This document shows, piece by piece, positions 15,278 to 22,950 of a DNA stretch of 64,000 bases. Each line of letters opens with the position of its first letter. The first letter of the stretch is position 1. A program made the translations under genes and the position numbers. The notes beneath the pieces are model-generated. The model was not told where the DNA came from. It saw only the letters and a list, made by a program, of their open reading frames with translations, and searched no databases. This DNA comes from JAXLZZ01 sp046350675. GTDB lineage: Bacteria; Patescibacteriota; Saccharimonadia; Saccharimonadales; UBA4665. The DNA lies in assembly GCA_046350675.1 (NCBI GenBank), contig JAXLZZ010000004.1, forward strand, positions 1-64,000, read 5' to 3'.

Positions 15278-16786
15278 TTATTTGAGCTTTGGTAATTGAG
15301 GAATTACGCGCATAGCCGGTATGCAGACGTTGCGCCCTTTCCAGATAACTTCACGGAATTCGTATTGCCACATAGAGTAATTGAGCAGACCTATGTCGTA
15401 CAAAGCTGCAAAAGGCAGCAGCCATGCGCCACGCCACAGAAATCTACGGTATGTCACCTCTACAACTTTGGAGTACGTGTATGCCGAGAGTAAGCTCGAA
15501 GCGCCAAAGAGACACGCAAGAAGCCATTGCTGAGTGACTAGGGCTCCAACTGTTGCAATAAAAGGCAGAACCAGCGCTGCAAACTCGCCCAGACTCAAAA
15601 AAGCCACAATTTCTGGGCGGCGATGGACTTGTGGGTAGCGAGTTCGCACTGCAGTCGCTCTTTGGTCTACAAACGCTTTTGCACTTCTGAAGCCGATCTT
15701 TTGAGGGGCAACCATAAAACTATAGCCATCGCCATGATCCACTGCGTATTTTGCAAAAAAGCTTTCTGGCGCAATGCTGCGCGCAATTGCTTTCATCGTG
15801 CCTGCTTTTTTGTAGTCTTCGGCATAGATCAACCAGCAGGTGCTCAAAATCGGTGGTCGGTTCAGCCAACGGCGTGGTGGGACTAGCTCCCACGCGTAGC
15901 GGCCAGGTTGGACCATCAGATCTTCAAGTCGGCGCGTTGCCGGTGTTTTGTTGGCAGGCAGAAAGCTAACAACTCGTTTTTTCTTATGGAGCATGATTTC
16001 TACCATGTCGGCTAGTGTGCTAGGTTCAAATCGAGTATCCACACCGCAAAACAACAGGATGTCTCCGTTTGCCGTGTCGGCAAGCTGTTGGTATGCATGA
16101 TTCTTGGCAAACCATGTTTCTGGCGGTGTGGTTCCGCTCATAAACCTGACCCCGTGCTGTGCGAAGTCTCTGATGATTTCAGGCGTGCGCTTATCTTGCG
16201 AGCAGTCATCAAGAACAATGATTTCAAGCTTTGGATAATTGCTATGAACCAGATTCTTTAAACACGCTTCCAGGTCGGCAGATTCGTTGCGCGCTGGTAT
16301 GCACACGGTAAGCGTCGGCAGGTCTCTATCGGCGATACTCTCAACGTTAGCGGGGGGTGTGGTAGTACGCAATGTTCTGCGCAAACTAATAAGCAAAAAT
16401 ATACTTAAACCCAGTAAGACTACCCCAGTTATTGCCCAAAGCCCACGTACATCAATACCAATTTGGTGGGTAAGAGCGGCAGCGCCTAAGACGCCTAATT
16501 GCGCCAGCGTCAGCCATAGCGCACTTTTGAGCGATACGCTATAGAGGTACTCTGCCTGCGTACGGCCCTCTACAAGCCGTAGTAGATTTATGAGCTGATA
16601 TATGCCTAAAATCACCACTAAACCGCTCCAAATGCTCGGATGAAGGCCAAACACTAAGCCAGTACTTACAGATAGGCCTAAGATGGCTATGCAGGCGACA
16701 TATCGTCGTAGTCTCCATAGGGGTGGCAACCAAACAGATAACCCTATCAGAATAAAAATACCAAGTCCGGTAAACGCTAGCATCAT
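15278..16786 (-). CDS. Membrane-bound family 2 glycosyltransferase
   Basis: 502 aa. About four membrane segments at the N-terminus (residues 1-140) precede a GT-A catalytic domain: TVCIPARNESADLEACL, the donor motif EIIVLDDCSQD, and FCGVDTRFEPS near the metal site. At least three more membrane segments follow at the C-terminus. The layout resembles carotenoid-type or hopanoid-type glycosyltransferases and glycolipid synthases that work on the inner face of the membrane. The lipid acceptor is unknown. Start taken at the ATG 16786; the frame also extends three codons upstream to a TTG, but TATATT lies 7 bases before the ATG. It is convergent with the histidine kinase, with one base between the genes. 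Confidence 0.8.
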   Translation of the reverse strand: MMLAFTGLGIFILIGLSVWLPPLWRLRRYVACIAILGLSVSTGLVFGLHPSIWSGLVVILGIYQLINLLRLVEGRTQAEYLYSVSLKSALWLTLAQLGVLGAAALTHQIGIDVRGLWAITGVVLLGLSIFLLISLRRTLRTTTPPANVESIADRDLPTLTVCIPARNESADLEACLKNLVHSNYPKLEIIVLDDCSQDKRTPEIIRDFAQHGVRFMSGTTPPETWFAKNHAYQQLADTANGDILLFCGVDTRFEPSTLADMVEIMLHKKKRVVSFLPANKTPATRRLEDLMVQPGRYAWELVPPRRWLNRPPILSTCWLIYAEDYKKAGTMKAIARSIAPESFFAKYAVDHGDGYSFMVAPQKIGFRSAKAFVDQRATAVRTRYPQVHRRPEIVAFLSLGEFAALVLPFIATVGALVTQQWLLACLFGASSLLSAYTYSKVVEVTYRRFLWRGAWLLPFAALYDIGLLNYSMWQYEFREVIWKGRNVCIPAMRVIPQLPKLK

Positions 16787-16844
16787 CCATATCAATATAG
16801 CAGGTATAAAAATATCGGGGTGGTTTCTTAGAGTGTCGTGTGTT

Positions 16845-16928
16845 TTGTCATCTCGAGGGACTCCGAGAGATCTCTCAAAACTCTGCGGGGGCTATAGAGA
16901 GATTTCTCACATGTGTTCGAAATGACAG
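16845..16928. repeat. Palindromic intergenic repeat, copy 2 (TGTCAT...ATGACA type)
   Basis: Terminal arms TTGTCATCTCGA (16845-16856) and TTCGAAATGACA (16916-16927) pair apart from small mismatches. The inner GAGAGATCTCTC (16865-16876) and GAGAGATTTCTC (16896-16907) are near-palindromes. It shares termini and the inner AGATCTCTC motif with the element at 1595-1674. Confidence 0.65.
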
Positions 16929-16947
16929 GGATTGAGCTGTACGGCTG

Positions 16948-16977
16948 TTGACCTCTGGCATACCGCTGTGCTATGCT
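16948..16977 (+). promoter_or_regulatory. Promoter of the secE-nusG transcription unit
   Basis: -35 TTGACC (16948-16953), 18 bp, -10 TATGCT (16972-16977). An intrinsic terminator-like hairpin follows almost at once. Confidence 0.65.
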
Positions 16978-16987
16978 TGACGTAATC

Positions 16988-17013
16988 GCCTACAACTCAC
17001 TGTAGGCTTTTTT
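16988..17013 (+). terminator. Attenuator-like terminator between promoter and secE
   Basis: A perfect 7-bp stem GCCTACA/TGTAGGC, loop ACTCAC, followed by six T. It starts about 5 nt into the predicted transcript and ends 23 bp before the secE start, so it could limit entry of RNA polymerase into the secE-nusG operon. Confidence 0.65.
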
Positions 17014-17036
17014 AATTGCAGGGAGTTGCAACGTAT

Positions 17037-17459
17037 ATGGCAGAGACCGAGAAGCCAGCAAAGGCTAAGCGACGAGTCAAGAATCCGGAAACCTTCCGCG
17101 AGAAAGTCGTAAAAGCTGCAGAGGGAAATGATAAGCCAAAAGCTACACATCGTGTCGGTGGCGGCATCAAGAAGACACTGGCTCCTGTTTTTCGCCCAAT
17201 TGGCAAGATTTTTGCCAAGATTGGTAAATCTAAAGCGTTTAAGCCGTTCAAGAAGCCACTACGTATTGTGGGCAAAATCTTGCTTCCACCATACATCCGC
17301 AGCAGCTGGGTTGAGCTCAAGCAAGTCACTTGGCCAACCTGGAAGCAGAGCTTGCGCCTCACCTTTGCAGTATTAGTGTTCGCAGTCATCTTTGCAGCCG
17401 TAGTTGCTGCTCTGGACTACGGACTCGACAAGATATTTAGAGAGATATTATTAAAGTAA
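17037..17459 (+). CDS. secE: Preprotein translocase subunit SecE
   Basis: 140 aa. SecE clamps SecY in the Sec translocon. The conserved amphipathic block SSWVELKQVTWPTWKQSL precedes a single C-terminal membrane helix (LTFAVLVFAVIFAAVVAAL). The N-terminal ~85 residues form a long, very basic extension (AKRRVKNPETFREKVVKAAE), much longer than the minimal SecE of about 60 aa. Start at the ATG 17037, with GGGAG upstream. The gene precedes nusG by 9 bp, the classic secE-nusG order before rplK-rplA. Confidence 0.92.
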   Translation: MAETEKPAKAKRRVKNPETFREKVVKAAEGNDKPKATHRVGGGIKKTLAPVFRPIGKIFAKIGKSKAFKPFKKPLRIVGKILLPPYIRSSWVELKQVTWPTWKQSLRLTFAVLVFAVIFAAVVAALDYGLDKIFREILLK

Positions 17460-17468
17460 GGATCATCA

Positions 17469-18017
17469 ATGAGCACAAGTAAACGCTACGACACAAGTAA
17501 ACAATGGTACGCCATCCACACCTATAGTGGGTATGAAGAGAAGGTTGCCGAGAGCATCCGCCAGCGCGCAGATTCACTCGATATGAAAGACAAGATCTTC
17601 CAGGTTCTCGTGCCAAAAGAAAAGATGATTGAAATCAAGAATGGTAAACGTCGCGTTGTAGAAAAACGCATCTTCCAGGGCTACGTACTGGTAGAAATGA
17701 AGCTTAGCGAAGACGCGTGGTATATCGTGCGCAACACACCTTCTGTTACTGGTTTCGTAGGTAGTGGTACCGATCCTACTCCTGTTGAACCTGAAGAGAT
17801 TGAAAAGATTCAGAAGCGCATGGGTCTTGAGCAACCGAAGCATAAGATCGACTTTACGGTTGGCGAAGTTGTCAACATCGTCGATGGTCCATTCAAAGGC
17901 TTCGATGGCTCAATTAACGAGATTGATGCTGCCAAAGGCAAGCTCAAAGTACTCGTAAACATGTTTGGCCGCGAAACGCCTGTCGAACTCGACGGCTTGC
18001 AAGTCAAACGTGTTTAG
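17469..18017 (+). CDS. nusG: Transcription termination/antitermination factor NusG
   Basis: 182 aa. The NGN domain (KQWYAIHTYSGYEEKVAESI, FPK-equivalent LVPKEKMIEIKNGKRR, RIFQGYVLVEM, VRNTPSVTGFVG) contacts RNA polymerase. The C-terminal KOW domain (FTVGEVVNIVDGPFKGFDG ... VLVNMFGRETPVEL) binds Rho or the ribosome. Length and domain order are standard. It is cotranscribed with secE. Confidence 0.97.
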   Translation: MSTSKRYDTSKQWYAIHTYSGYEEKVAESIRQRADSLDMKDKIFQVLVPKEKMIEIKNGKRRVVEKRIFQGYVLVEMKLSEDAWYIVRNTPSVTGFVGSGTDPTPVEPEEIEKIQKRMGLEQPKHKIDFTVGEVVNIVDGPFKGFDGSINEIDAAKGKLKVLVNMFGRETPVELDGLQVKRV

Positions 18018-18025
18018 TATATAAT
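17997..18025 (+). promoter_or_regulatory. Promoter of the 156-aa orphan, inside the end of nusG
   Basis: -35 TTGCAA (17997-18002, within nusG codons), 17 bp, perfect -10 TATAAT (18020-18025), 6 bases before the ATG at 18032: leaderless. Confidence 0.75.
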
Positions 18026-18031
18026 CGCTTT

Positions 18032-18502
18032 ATGAGTGTATATTATGAAGGTAGCCCTAAACTGGGCTATGCATCGCGCGGACAGATTCGAGAGCACGTT
18101 GAGCAAATGGCCGAAGAAGATGCTGCAACCCGCTTATTTGATGTAATGAATGGAGACAAGACCGCACGTTTAGCCAAGAAGGCGTTTAGGCAGATGGTGC
18201 AACCCCCGATGTCTGATGAGAGCAAATATTGTGAGCCAAGAAACGGCAATCAGTTCTTGATGTTTGATGATGACAGCATGTTGGGTACTTTTGCCTATGA
18301 AGTAGGAAGACGTGATGAGGACGAAGATCTCGGCGATCTTATCAATTTAGATTTTCTTATTGCGAGAATTAATGGTGATTTTGCACTACCTCCAGACATT
18401 AAAGCACCCCACTTTACCGCGCAAGTAAAGCCTATAGTTGCAAGCTTCTTGGAAGAGCGCACGCGTTTTATGGACACGCCTCACGCTCAAATAAAGAACT
18501 AG
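18032..18502 (+). CDS. Orphan hypothetical protein, 156 aa
   Basis: I do not recognise it. It is soluble and acidic, with a helical N-terminal half (REHVEQMAEEDAATRLFDVM) and a charged DEDEDLGDL stretch near residue 100. It has its own leaderless promoter whose -35 lies within nusG, so it can be expressed apart from the secE-nusG operon although it sits inside what is normally a conserved ribosomal/secretion cluster. Likely lineage-specific. Confidence 0.65.
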   Translation: MSVYYEGSPKLGYASRGQIREHVEQMAEEDAATRLFDVMNGDKTARLAKKAFRQMVQPPMSDESKYCEPRNGNQFLMFDDDSMLGTFAYEVGRRDEDEDLGDLINLDFLIARINGDFALPPDIKAPHFTAQVKPIVASFLEERTRFMDTPHAQIKN

Positions 18503-18508
18503 AGCCGA

Positions 18509-18537
18509 TTGAATATTATTGACAGCTGTGGTATAAT
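18509..18537 (+). promoter_or_regulatory. Promoter with internal second TTGACA, type A
   Basis: -35 TTGAAT (18509-18514), 17 bp, -10 TATAAT (18532-18537). The spacer contains TTGACAGCTGTGG, with the palindrome ACAGCTGT. The promoters at 41143-41171 and 50889-50917 have the same arrangement. Confidence 0.65.
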
Positions 18538-18550
18538 ATAACTATAGGGT

Positions 18551-18748
18551 ATGTCAGTAGCAGCTGCAGAAACACACCGAAGCTGGGAAGATACGGCCGA
18601 ACACGGCAGTGGTCTTTTGGGTGGTGTAGTGCTTGGCACATATGCACTGGCAGAAACAGCCTCACTCATAACTGGCGCAGCAGCCGGTTTGGCGGGGTTT
18701 ATTGTGTGTAAGAATCTAGTAAAACAATTATTTCATAAGGAGCAGTAA
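18551..18748 (+). CDS. Small membrane protein, 65 aa
   Basis: 65 aa. A charged N-terminus (AETHRSWEDTAEHG) precedes one long or two short hydrophobic helices rich in Gly and Ala (GLLGGVVLGTYALAETA and ITGAAAGLAGFIV), then a basic tail KNLVKQLFHKEQ. The 5' leader is only a few bases, with no Shine-Dalgarno site. The stop codon overlaps the next start (TAATG), so it is coupled to the 123-aa membrane protein. Function unknown. Confidence 0.65.
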   Translation: MSVAAAETHRSWEDTAEHGSGLLGGVVLGTYALAETASLITGAAAGLAGFIVCKNLVKQLFHKEQ

Positions 18749-19119
18749 TGCCAGAACAACGCCTAACACCCGAACAAGAACCAAAAGATTGGGAAGAAAA
18801 TCTGATAACTCTTGAGCAGAAAGAAGCCAACCAAGCAGAACTAACAAATGGCTGGAAGCTCGCACAGTATGCCCTACCTGGCAGCGCGCTCGCGGCTGGC
18901 ATTCTCTATACTCAAAATCTAATTGATCGAACAGCATATGTGCCAGAAGACCAGCCAAACCCCGCTAAAGCTCTAGGCATCAGTGCGGGTGCTGCAGCAT
19001 TGATAGGGGCTGGTGTACGCGTGGCACGTTGGGCAAAAGACCGTAAAAATTCTCAAAAAAGCGTGGCAGGGTCCGAGCCAGTTGTGCGTGAAGACGATAT
19101 GACGCATGCAAATTGGTAG
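18748..19119 (+). CDS. Small membrane protein, 123 aa
   Basis: 123 aa. The charged N-terminal helix (EQEPKDWEENLITLEQKEA) is followed by two Gly/Ala-rich hydrophobic segments near residues 38-55 and 73-92, with a basic then acidic tail. An AAGGAG ribosome site (18737-18742) lies inside the end of the upstream 65-aa gene. The two proteins share composition and probably work together in the membrane. Function unknown; no family recognised. Confidence 0.65.
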   Translation: MPEQRLTPEQEPKDWEENLITLEQKEANQAELTNGWKLAQYALPGSALAAGILYTQNLIDRTAYVPEDQPNPAKALGISAGAAALIGAGVRVARWAKDRKNSQKSVAGSEPVVREDDMTHANW

Positions 19120-19148
19120 TATAATCCAGACCTTAAAGCATCAGAGCA

Positions 19149-19227
19149 TAGACAACAGGGGTAAAGTGTAGTACACTGTATCAGTTACGCACAGATGACC
19201 GAATTGCTTCATCGGTCGTGCAAGGAG
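19149..19227 (+). promoter_or_regulatory. Promoter and leader hairpin of the rplK-rplA operon
   Basis: -35 TAGACA (19149-19154), 17 bp, -10 TACACT (19172-19177). The roughly 55-nt leader has a hairpin GACCGA/TCGGTC (19197-19202 with 19212-19217) just before the ribosome site AGGAG. This is a candidate site for translational feedback by a ribosomal protein. Confidence 0.6.
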
Positions 19228-19237
19228 AAATAATTCT

Positions 19238-19666
19238 ATGGCTAAAGTAGTCAAAGCTAATTTAAAGATGAAAATTCGTGGCGGTCAGGCCAGCGCAGCT
19301 CCTCCCGTGGGCTCAACACTTGGTCAGTACGGTGTGAATATGATGGATTTTATCCAGCCGTTCAATGACGCTACCAAAGAAATGCAAGGCAAAGAAGTAA
19401 CTGCACACATCACTATCTACGATGATCGCAGCATGGACTTCCGTGTCGTTGGTTGGCCAACTGACGAGCGAATCAAGGCTGAACTTGGTATCCAAAAGGG
19501 TTCTGGCCGCCCAAACAGCGAGAAAATTGCTAAAAAGCTTACTGATGCGCAACTCACCAAGATCGCAGAAGAAAAAGCAGAAGACATGAACGCTGACGAC
19601 GTAGAAGCTATCAAGAAGATGGTGGCTGGTACCGCTCGCAGTATGGGTGTGGAGATCGAAGGCTAA
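19238..19666 (+). CDS. rplK: 50S ribosomal protein L11
   Basis: 142 aa, the GTPase-centre protein that binds 23S rRNA with L10. The N-terminus AKVVKANLKMKIRGGQASAAPPVGSTLGQYGVNM shows the L11 proline-rich turn, and the C-terminal RNA-binding domain ends KKMVAGTARSMGVEIEG. Standard length. A 77-aa ORF is wedged between it and rplA. Confidence 0.97.
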   Translation: MAKVVKANLKMKIRGGQASAAPPVGSTLGQYGVNMMDFIQPFNDATKEMQGKEVTAHITIYDDRSMDFRVVGWPTDERIKAELGIQKGSGRPNSEKIAKKLTDAQLTKIAEEKAEDMNADDVEAIKKMVAGTARSMGVEIEG

Positions 19667-19667
19667 T

Positions 19668-19901
19668 ATGGCACTGGATCATACAACTGGTGAGGTTTTT
19701 GTGGGCGAGCGTGACATTGTTGATCGCGGGCACTACGCTAACAATCCTGATCGAGCAGATGCAGCACAAAATCCCGAAATCTCTCAAGAGGAACGAGACG
19801 CAGTTATCTCTGCATATGCGGCACAGCAAACGATGCAGTCTGTTCAAGGCAAAACTGCGGATCCAAACCACATTCAAGTTGGTATCGAACAACGTTTGTA
19901 A
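19668..19901 (+). CDS. Small 77-aa protein between rplK and rplA
   Basis: 77 aa, starting MALDHTTGEVFVGERDIV one base after the rplK stop, so translation is probably coupled. Acidic, soluble, no recognisable domain; it resembles neither L11 nor L1. rplK and rplA are adjacent in most bacteria, so an insert here is notable. The frame is intact and its composition matches its neighbours, but the ribosome site is weak and I cannot exclude a spurious frame. Confidence 0.5.
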   Translation: MALDHTTGEVFVGERDIVDRGHYANNPDRADAAQNPEISQEERDAVISAYAAQQTMQSVQGKTADPNHIQVGIEQRL

Positions 19902-19954
19902 ATAAGTAAGTGGGAGGCTGTGACCCAGCCGATTGCACCACGAAAGGAGTCATA

Positions 19955-20956
19955 ATGGCTAAAACGAAAGCAGAGCTTCTAGAAGAGGCAAAAAAACTAG
20001 GTATCGAAGTACCTAGCAAGGCAACGATTGCCGATATCACCAAACTTATCGCAGAGGCACCTTCTAAGGATGAGGCCGTGGAAGAGACTACTGAAGGGGC
20101 AAAACCAGCCACAGAGGCTGTAGACGAGCCACAAGTGGCAAAGGCTGGCAAACGAAGCGCAAAATCTTTGAAGGAAGCCGAAGAAAAACAAGCTAAAGAA
20201 GAGCGTAAAGCTAGCGGCGAAGCTGCTGAGCAGAAGCCAAAAGCACCCGTTACGCCTACCCGTTCACGCCTAGAGCGCCGTGCAAAGGGCTATCGCAAGG
20301 CAGCCGAACAAATCCAAAAAGGCAAAGCCTATACCCTTGAAGAAGCAGTTGTACTTGCTCAAAAGAGCAGCACCGTAAAGTTTGATGCAACCGTAGAGTT
20401 ACACATCAACTTGGGTGTTGATCCACGTCACGCCGATCAGAATATCCGTGACAACCTTGTGTTGCCCGCTGGCACAGGCAAGAAAATCCGTATCGCTGTG
20501 TTTAGTGATGATGCTGTAGCTGCTAAAAAGGCTGGTGCTGATATCGCCGGCGTAGAAGAAATCGCCAAGCAACTTGATAAGGGCGTTATCGACTTTGATG
20601 TGTTGATCGCCAATCCAGCATCTATGCCGAAGCTTGGTAAGTACGCTCGTACACTTGGCCCACGTGGTCTCATGCCAAATCCAAAGAGCGGCACCGTAAC
20701 TACTGACATTGATAAAGCGGTTGCCGAAGCCAAGGCTGGACGCGTAGAGTATCGTGTTGATACCAACGGCATTATCCATCTCGGTATAGGTAAAGTCAGC
20801 TTTACGCCAGCACAATTGACCGAAAACGTACAAGCCGTAGTGGCCAGCGTAAAAGGCAATAAACCGCAGAGCGTAAAAGGCAACTACCTCAAGAGCGTGT
20901 ACCTTACCTCAAGCATGGGCCCATCTGTAACTGTTGACGTTGCAAACCTAGGCTAG
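19955..20956 (+). CDS. rplA: 50S ribosomal protein L1 with N-terminal extension
   Basis: 333 aa against about 230 for typical bacterial L1. The L1 core begins near residue 98 (RSRLERRAKGYRKAAEQI) and carries KFDATVELHINLGVDPRHADQ and the GPRGLMPNPKSGTV signature. The added N-terminus starts with a 35-residue helix-extended-helix/SAP-like motif (KAELLEEAKKLGIEVPSKATIADITKLI), then an acidic and lysine-rich linker. Start set at 19955 by the AAAGGAG site; an upstream in-frame GTG at 19910 is less likely. The extension may add nucleic-acid contacts on the L1 stalk. Confidence 0.95.
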   Translation: MAKTKAELLEEAKKLGIEVPSKATIADITKLIAEAPSKDEAVEETTEGAKPATEAVDEPQVAKAGKRSAKSLKEAEEKQAKEERKASGEAAEQKPKAPVTPTRSRLERRAKGYRKAAEQIQKGKAYTLEEAVVLAQKSSTVKFDATVELHINLGVDPRHADQNIRDNLVLPAGTGKKIRIAVFSDDAVAAKKAGADIAGVEEIAKQLDKGVIDFDVLIANPASMPKLGKYARTLGPRGLMPNPKSGTVTTDIDKAVAEAKAGRVEYRVDTNGIIHLGIGKVSFTPAQLTENVQAVVASVKGNKPQSVKGNYLKSVYLTSSMGPSVTVDVANLG

Positions 20957-21007
20957 AACTCTTACGAGAATGTCATCTGAGACAGAAATATGATGATTGA
21001 CGAGCGA

Positions 21008-21065
21008 AATCAACAAAATACGACAAGGCATAACGGTGATTATGGTGCGAAGGATTTTGTTGATT
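21008..21065 (+). other. Long perfect hairpin in the rplA 3' region
   Basis: A 12-bp perfect stem AATCAACAAAAT/ATTTTGTTGATT (21008-21019 with 21054-21065) encloses a smaller CATAA/TTATG stem. There is no T tract after it, so it is not a standard terminator. It stands 54 bp before the 80-aa membrane gene and could protect rplA mRNA or control that gene. Confidence 0.5.
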
Positions 21066-21119
21066 GCAGCCGGCAAGGTCGGATTTATGGCCTGAGGGTA
21101 TTTTTGGAGGAGTTCTGAT

Positions 21120-21362
21120 ATGTGGCAAGACTACGTATTGGCGGTGGGTGCGTTCTTTTTTTCGATTGCTCTCATTCCAAGCCTGCGAGGTAGCCAGAAA
21201 CCGGCAGTCCTCACATCCGTTCTAACTGCTATCACACTAGCTATTTTTGCTGTTACGTTCGTTACACTTGATTTATGGTTGTCGGCGATCGCTGAAGCTA
21301 TAGGCGTGCTGTGTTGGGGTGCTCTGGCAGCACAAGTTATGTATCAGAACCGTAAAAGGTAG
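21120..21362 (+). CDS. Small membrane protein, 80 aa, three segments
   Basis: 80 aa with three hydrophobic segments (DYVLAVGAFFFSIALIPSL, VLTSVLTAITLAIFAVTF, LSAIAEAIGVLCWGALAAQ) and a basic tail NRKR. A strong GGAGGAG ribosome site lies 7 bases upstream. The pattern is loosely like small bacterial SemiSWEET/MtN3-type or holin-sized proteins, but no diagnostic motif is visible. It follows a structured gap and precedes the nucleotide-metabolism block. Confidence 0.7.
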   Translation: MWQDYVLAVGAFFFSIALIPSLRGSQKPAVLTSVLTAITLAIFAVTFVTLDLWLSAIAEAIGVLCWGALAAQVMYQNRKR

Positions 21363-21380
21363 CTTTGATACACTGGTGAC

Positions 21381-22136
21381 ATGCATATCGTAGGAATTAC
21401 GGGTAGTATTGGTAGTGGCAAAACAACGTTTGCTCGGTTTTTGGCAGACAATGCTGAAAAGAGTCGACATTTTGAGAGCTGGTTGGTAATTGCAGAGGTG
21501 GCAAATGCCTGGCGTGCACAAACCCACAAGCATCCCAATAGTGATGACCTGCAAGCAATCAACGATTGGTTGCGCTTGTTAGCACCGATTGCGGCTAAGA
21601 TTTGCCGGGTGCCTGTGAAGTACGAGCAGCTGGCGGTATCTGAGGCTGTATTAAGGGATGATCCGCCTAGGTATGCAAAGTTGCTTGAGTACCTGGAGCT
21701 CGTTCATCAGAGGCCAGGGCTGCAACAAGGCGAAATCACCGAAGAATCCAAAGAGATGTTCCGAAGTTTATTGCAGTGGCTTGGCGGTTACTTCGAAAAA
21801 CACGTTCAGAGTGGTGTTTGGTATGACGAGATAATTCGCCGGGTGCAGTCTACGAAGAATATTGAGCTTGCGACGGTTGGTGGCGTGCGATTTCCAGCCG
21901 ATGCTCGACGTATTTCCCAGGCCGGAGGCGTGGTAATCCAGATTGACAGGCCAAGTATTGTCACGAAAGACGCATCCGAAGTTACCGAGCGCGACAGGAG
22001 TCTTATTGTGCCAGACGCCACAATCATCAACGACGCAGGCTTGCCTGAACTACGGAGTGTAGCAGCGCTTGTCTGGAGAAATATCACCCAAGATCAACTA
22101 CTTACCGAATATAGCGCCGCCGCAGTTCAAGCATAA
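21381..22136 (+). CDS. P-loop nucleotide kinase, deoxynucleoside-monophosphate-kinase-like
   Basis: 251 aa. P-loop GSIGSGKTT near residues 8-16. The later block VGGVRFPADARRISQAGGVV followed by VIQIDRPS resembles the NMP-binding and switch region of phage-type dNMP kinases and distant dephospho-CoA kinases. The position beside dCTP deaminase and the Tmk-ThyX fusion supports a role in deoxynucleotide supply. An extended -10 (TGATACACT, ending 6 bases before the ATG) predicts a leaderless mRNA. A dephospho-CoA kinase role is less likely because of the long middle insertion. Confidence 0.65.
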   Translation: MHIVGITGSIGSGKTTFARFLADNAEKSRHFESWLVIAEVANAWRAQTHKHPNSDDLQAINDWLRLLAPIAAKICRVPVKYEQLAVSEAVLRDDPPRYAKLLEYLELVHQRPGLQQGEITEESKEMFRSLLQWLGGYFEKHVQSGVWYDEIIRRVQSTKNIELATVGGVRFPADARRISQAGGVVIQIDRPSIVTKDASEVTERDRSLIVPDATIINDAGLPELRSVAALVWRNITQDQLLTEYSAAAVQA

Positions 22137-22236
22137 GCACAAACAACACACTTTTGCGTAAAAATCACATTATTATTCTACTTGTGTTGCTGGACTGCTG
22201 TCGGCTACAATACATACAAACTTTGGAAGGAGTACC

Positions 22237-22950
22237 GTGGGGGTATATAGCAACACACAGATTCGACAGGCAATTAACGACGACCACATTGTCTGCCACC
22301 CGTATAAACCAGAGCATGTCAGTCATGCCAGCCTTGATGTCACGCTTGGCTACTATTACTACCGAATTGAGCGTCAGAATGAGCGCACGATTTACAATCC
22401 GTTTGATAAAGAGGATGTAGAACGATATTTTGATGGCCCGTACAAAGCTATGCCGCACGGGGAGTGGTGCAAATTAAACGGGTTTAAGCCGTTTGCGAAC
22501 ATCCCACTAGATCACCCCGTAATTAGCCTTAAACCAGGCGAGCGCATCCTGGCCCATACCCACGAGTTCTTTGGTATTCGTCCGCCAGGCGCTTGCGAAG
22601 TTCGCTCTCGTTCTAGCTGGGGTCGTAACGGAATCGCCGTTTGTTTTGACGCTGGTTGGATCGATCCAGGATATATTAACCGCCTAACCCTTGAGATTTA
22701 CAACCTAAACGACCGCGAAACAGTACTCTTGCCGGTTGGTGAGCGCACAGCCCAAATCATCTTTCATGAGACCGGCGAGGTGGATGGAAATTACGGCAAA
22801 GGCCGCGACAATAAGTTTAGTGGCAAATACCAGCAGGGTGTCGACCTCGATACGCTCATTAAGACATGGTCTCCAGATAAAATGTTGCCGAAAGCATATC
22901 TAGACAAGCGAGCATTACCACAGAAAATCGAAGGTCTGAGCTATGAATAG
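22237..22950 (+). CDS. dcd: dCTP deaminase-like protein
   Basis: 237 aa. The family makes dUTP (or dUMP) from dCTP as the first step toward dTTP. It carries HASLDVTLG near the N-terminus, the substrate loop VRSRSSWGRNGIAV, and DAGWIDPGYINRLTLEIYN, the trimeric dUTPase/DCD core. It is longer than the ~190-aa enterobacterial enzyme because of an insert near residues 45-80. The GTG start is set by an excellent GGAAGGAG site. It overlaps the next gene by 8 bp. A bifunctional dCTP deaminase/dUTPase is possible; the sequence alone does not settle it. Confidence 0.85.
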   Translation: MGVYSNTQIRQAINDDHIVCHPYKPEHVSHASLDVTLGYYYYRIERQNERTIYNPFDKEDVERYFDGPYKAMPHGEWCKLNGFKPFANIPLDHPVISLKPGERILAHTHEFFGIRPPGACEVRSRSSWGRNGIAVCFDAGWIDPGYINRLTLEIYNLNDRETVLLPVGERTAQIIFHETGEVDGNYGKGRDNKFSGKYQQGVDLDTLIKTWSPDKMLPKAYLDKRALPQKIEGLSYE

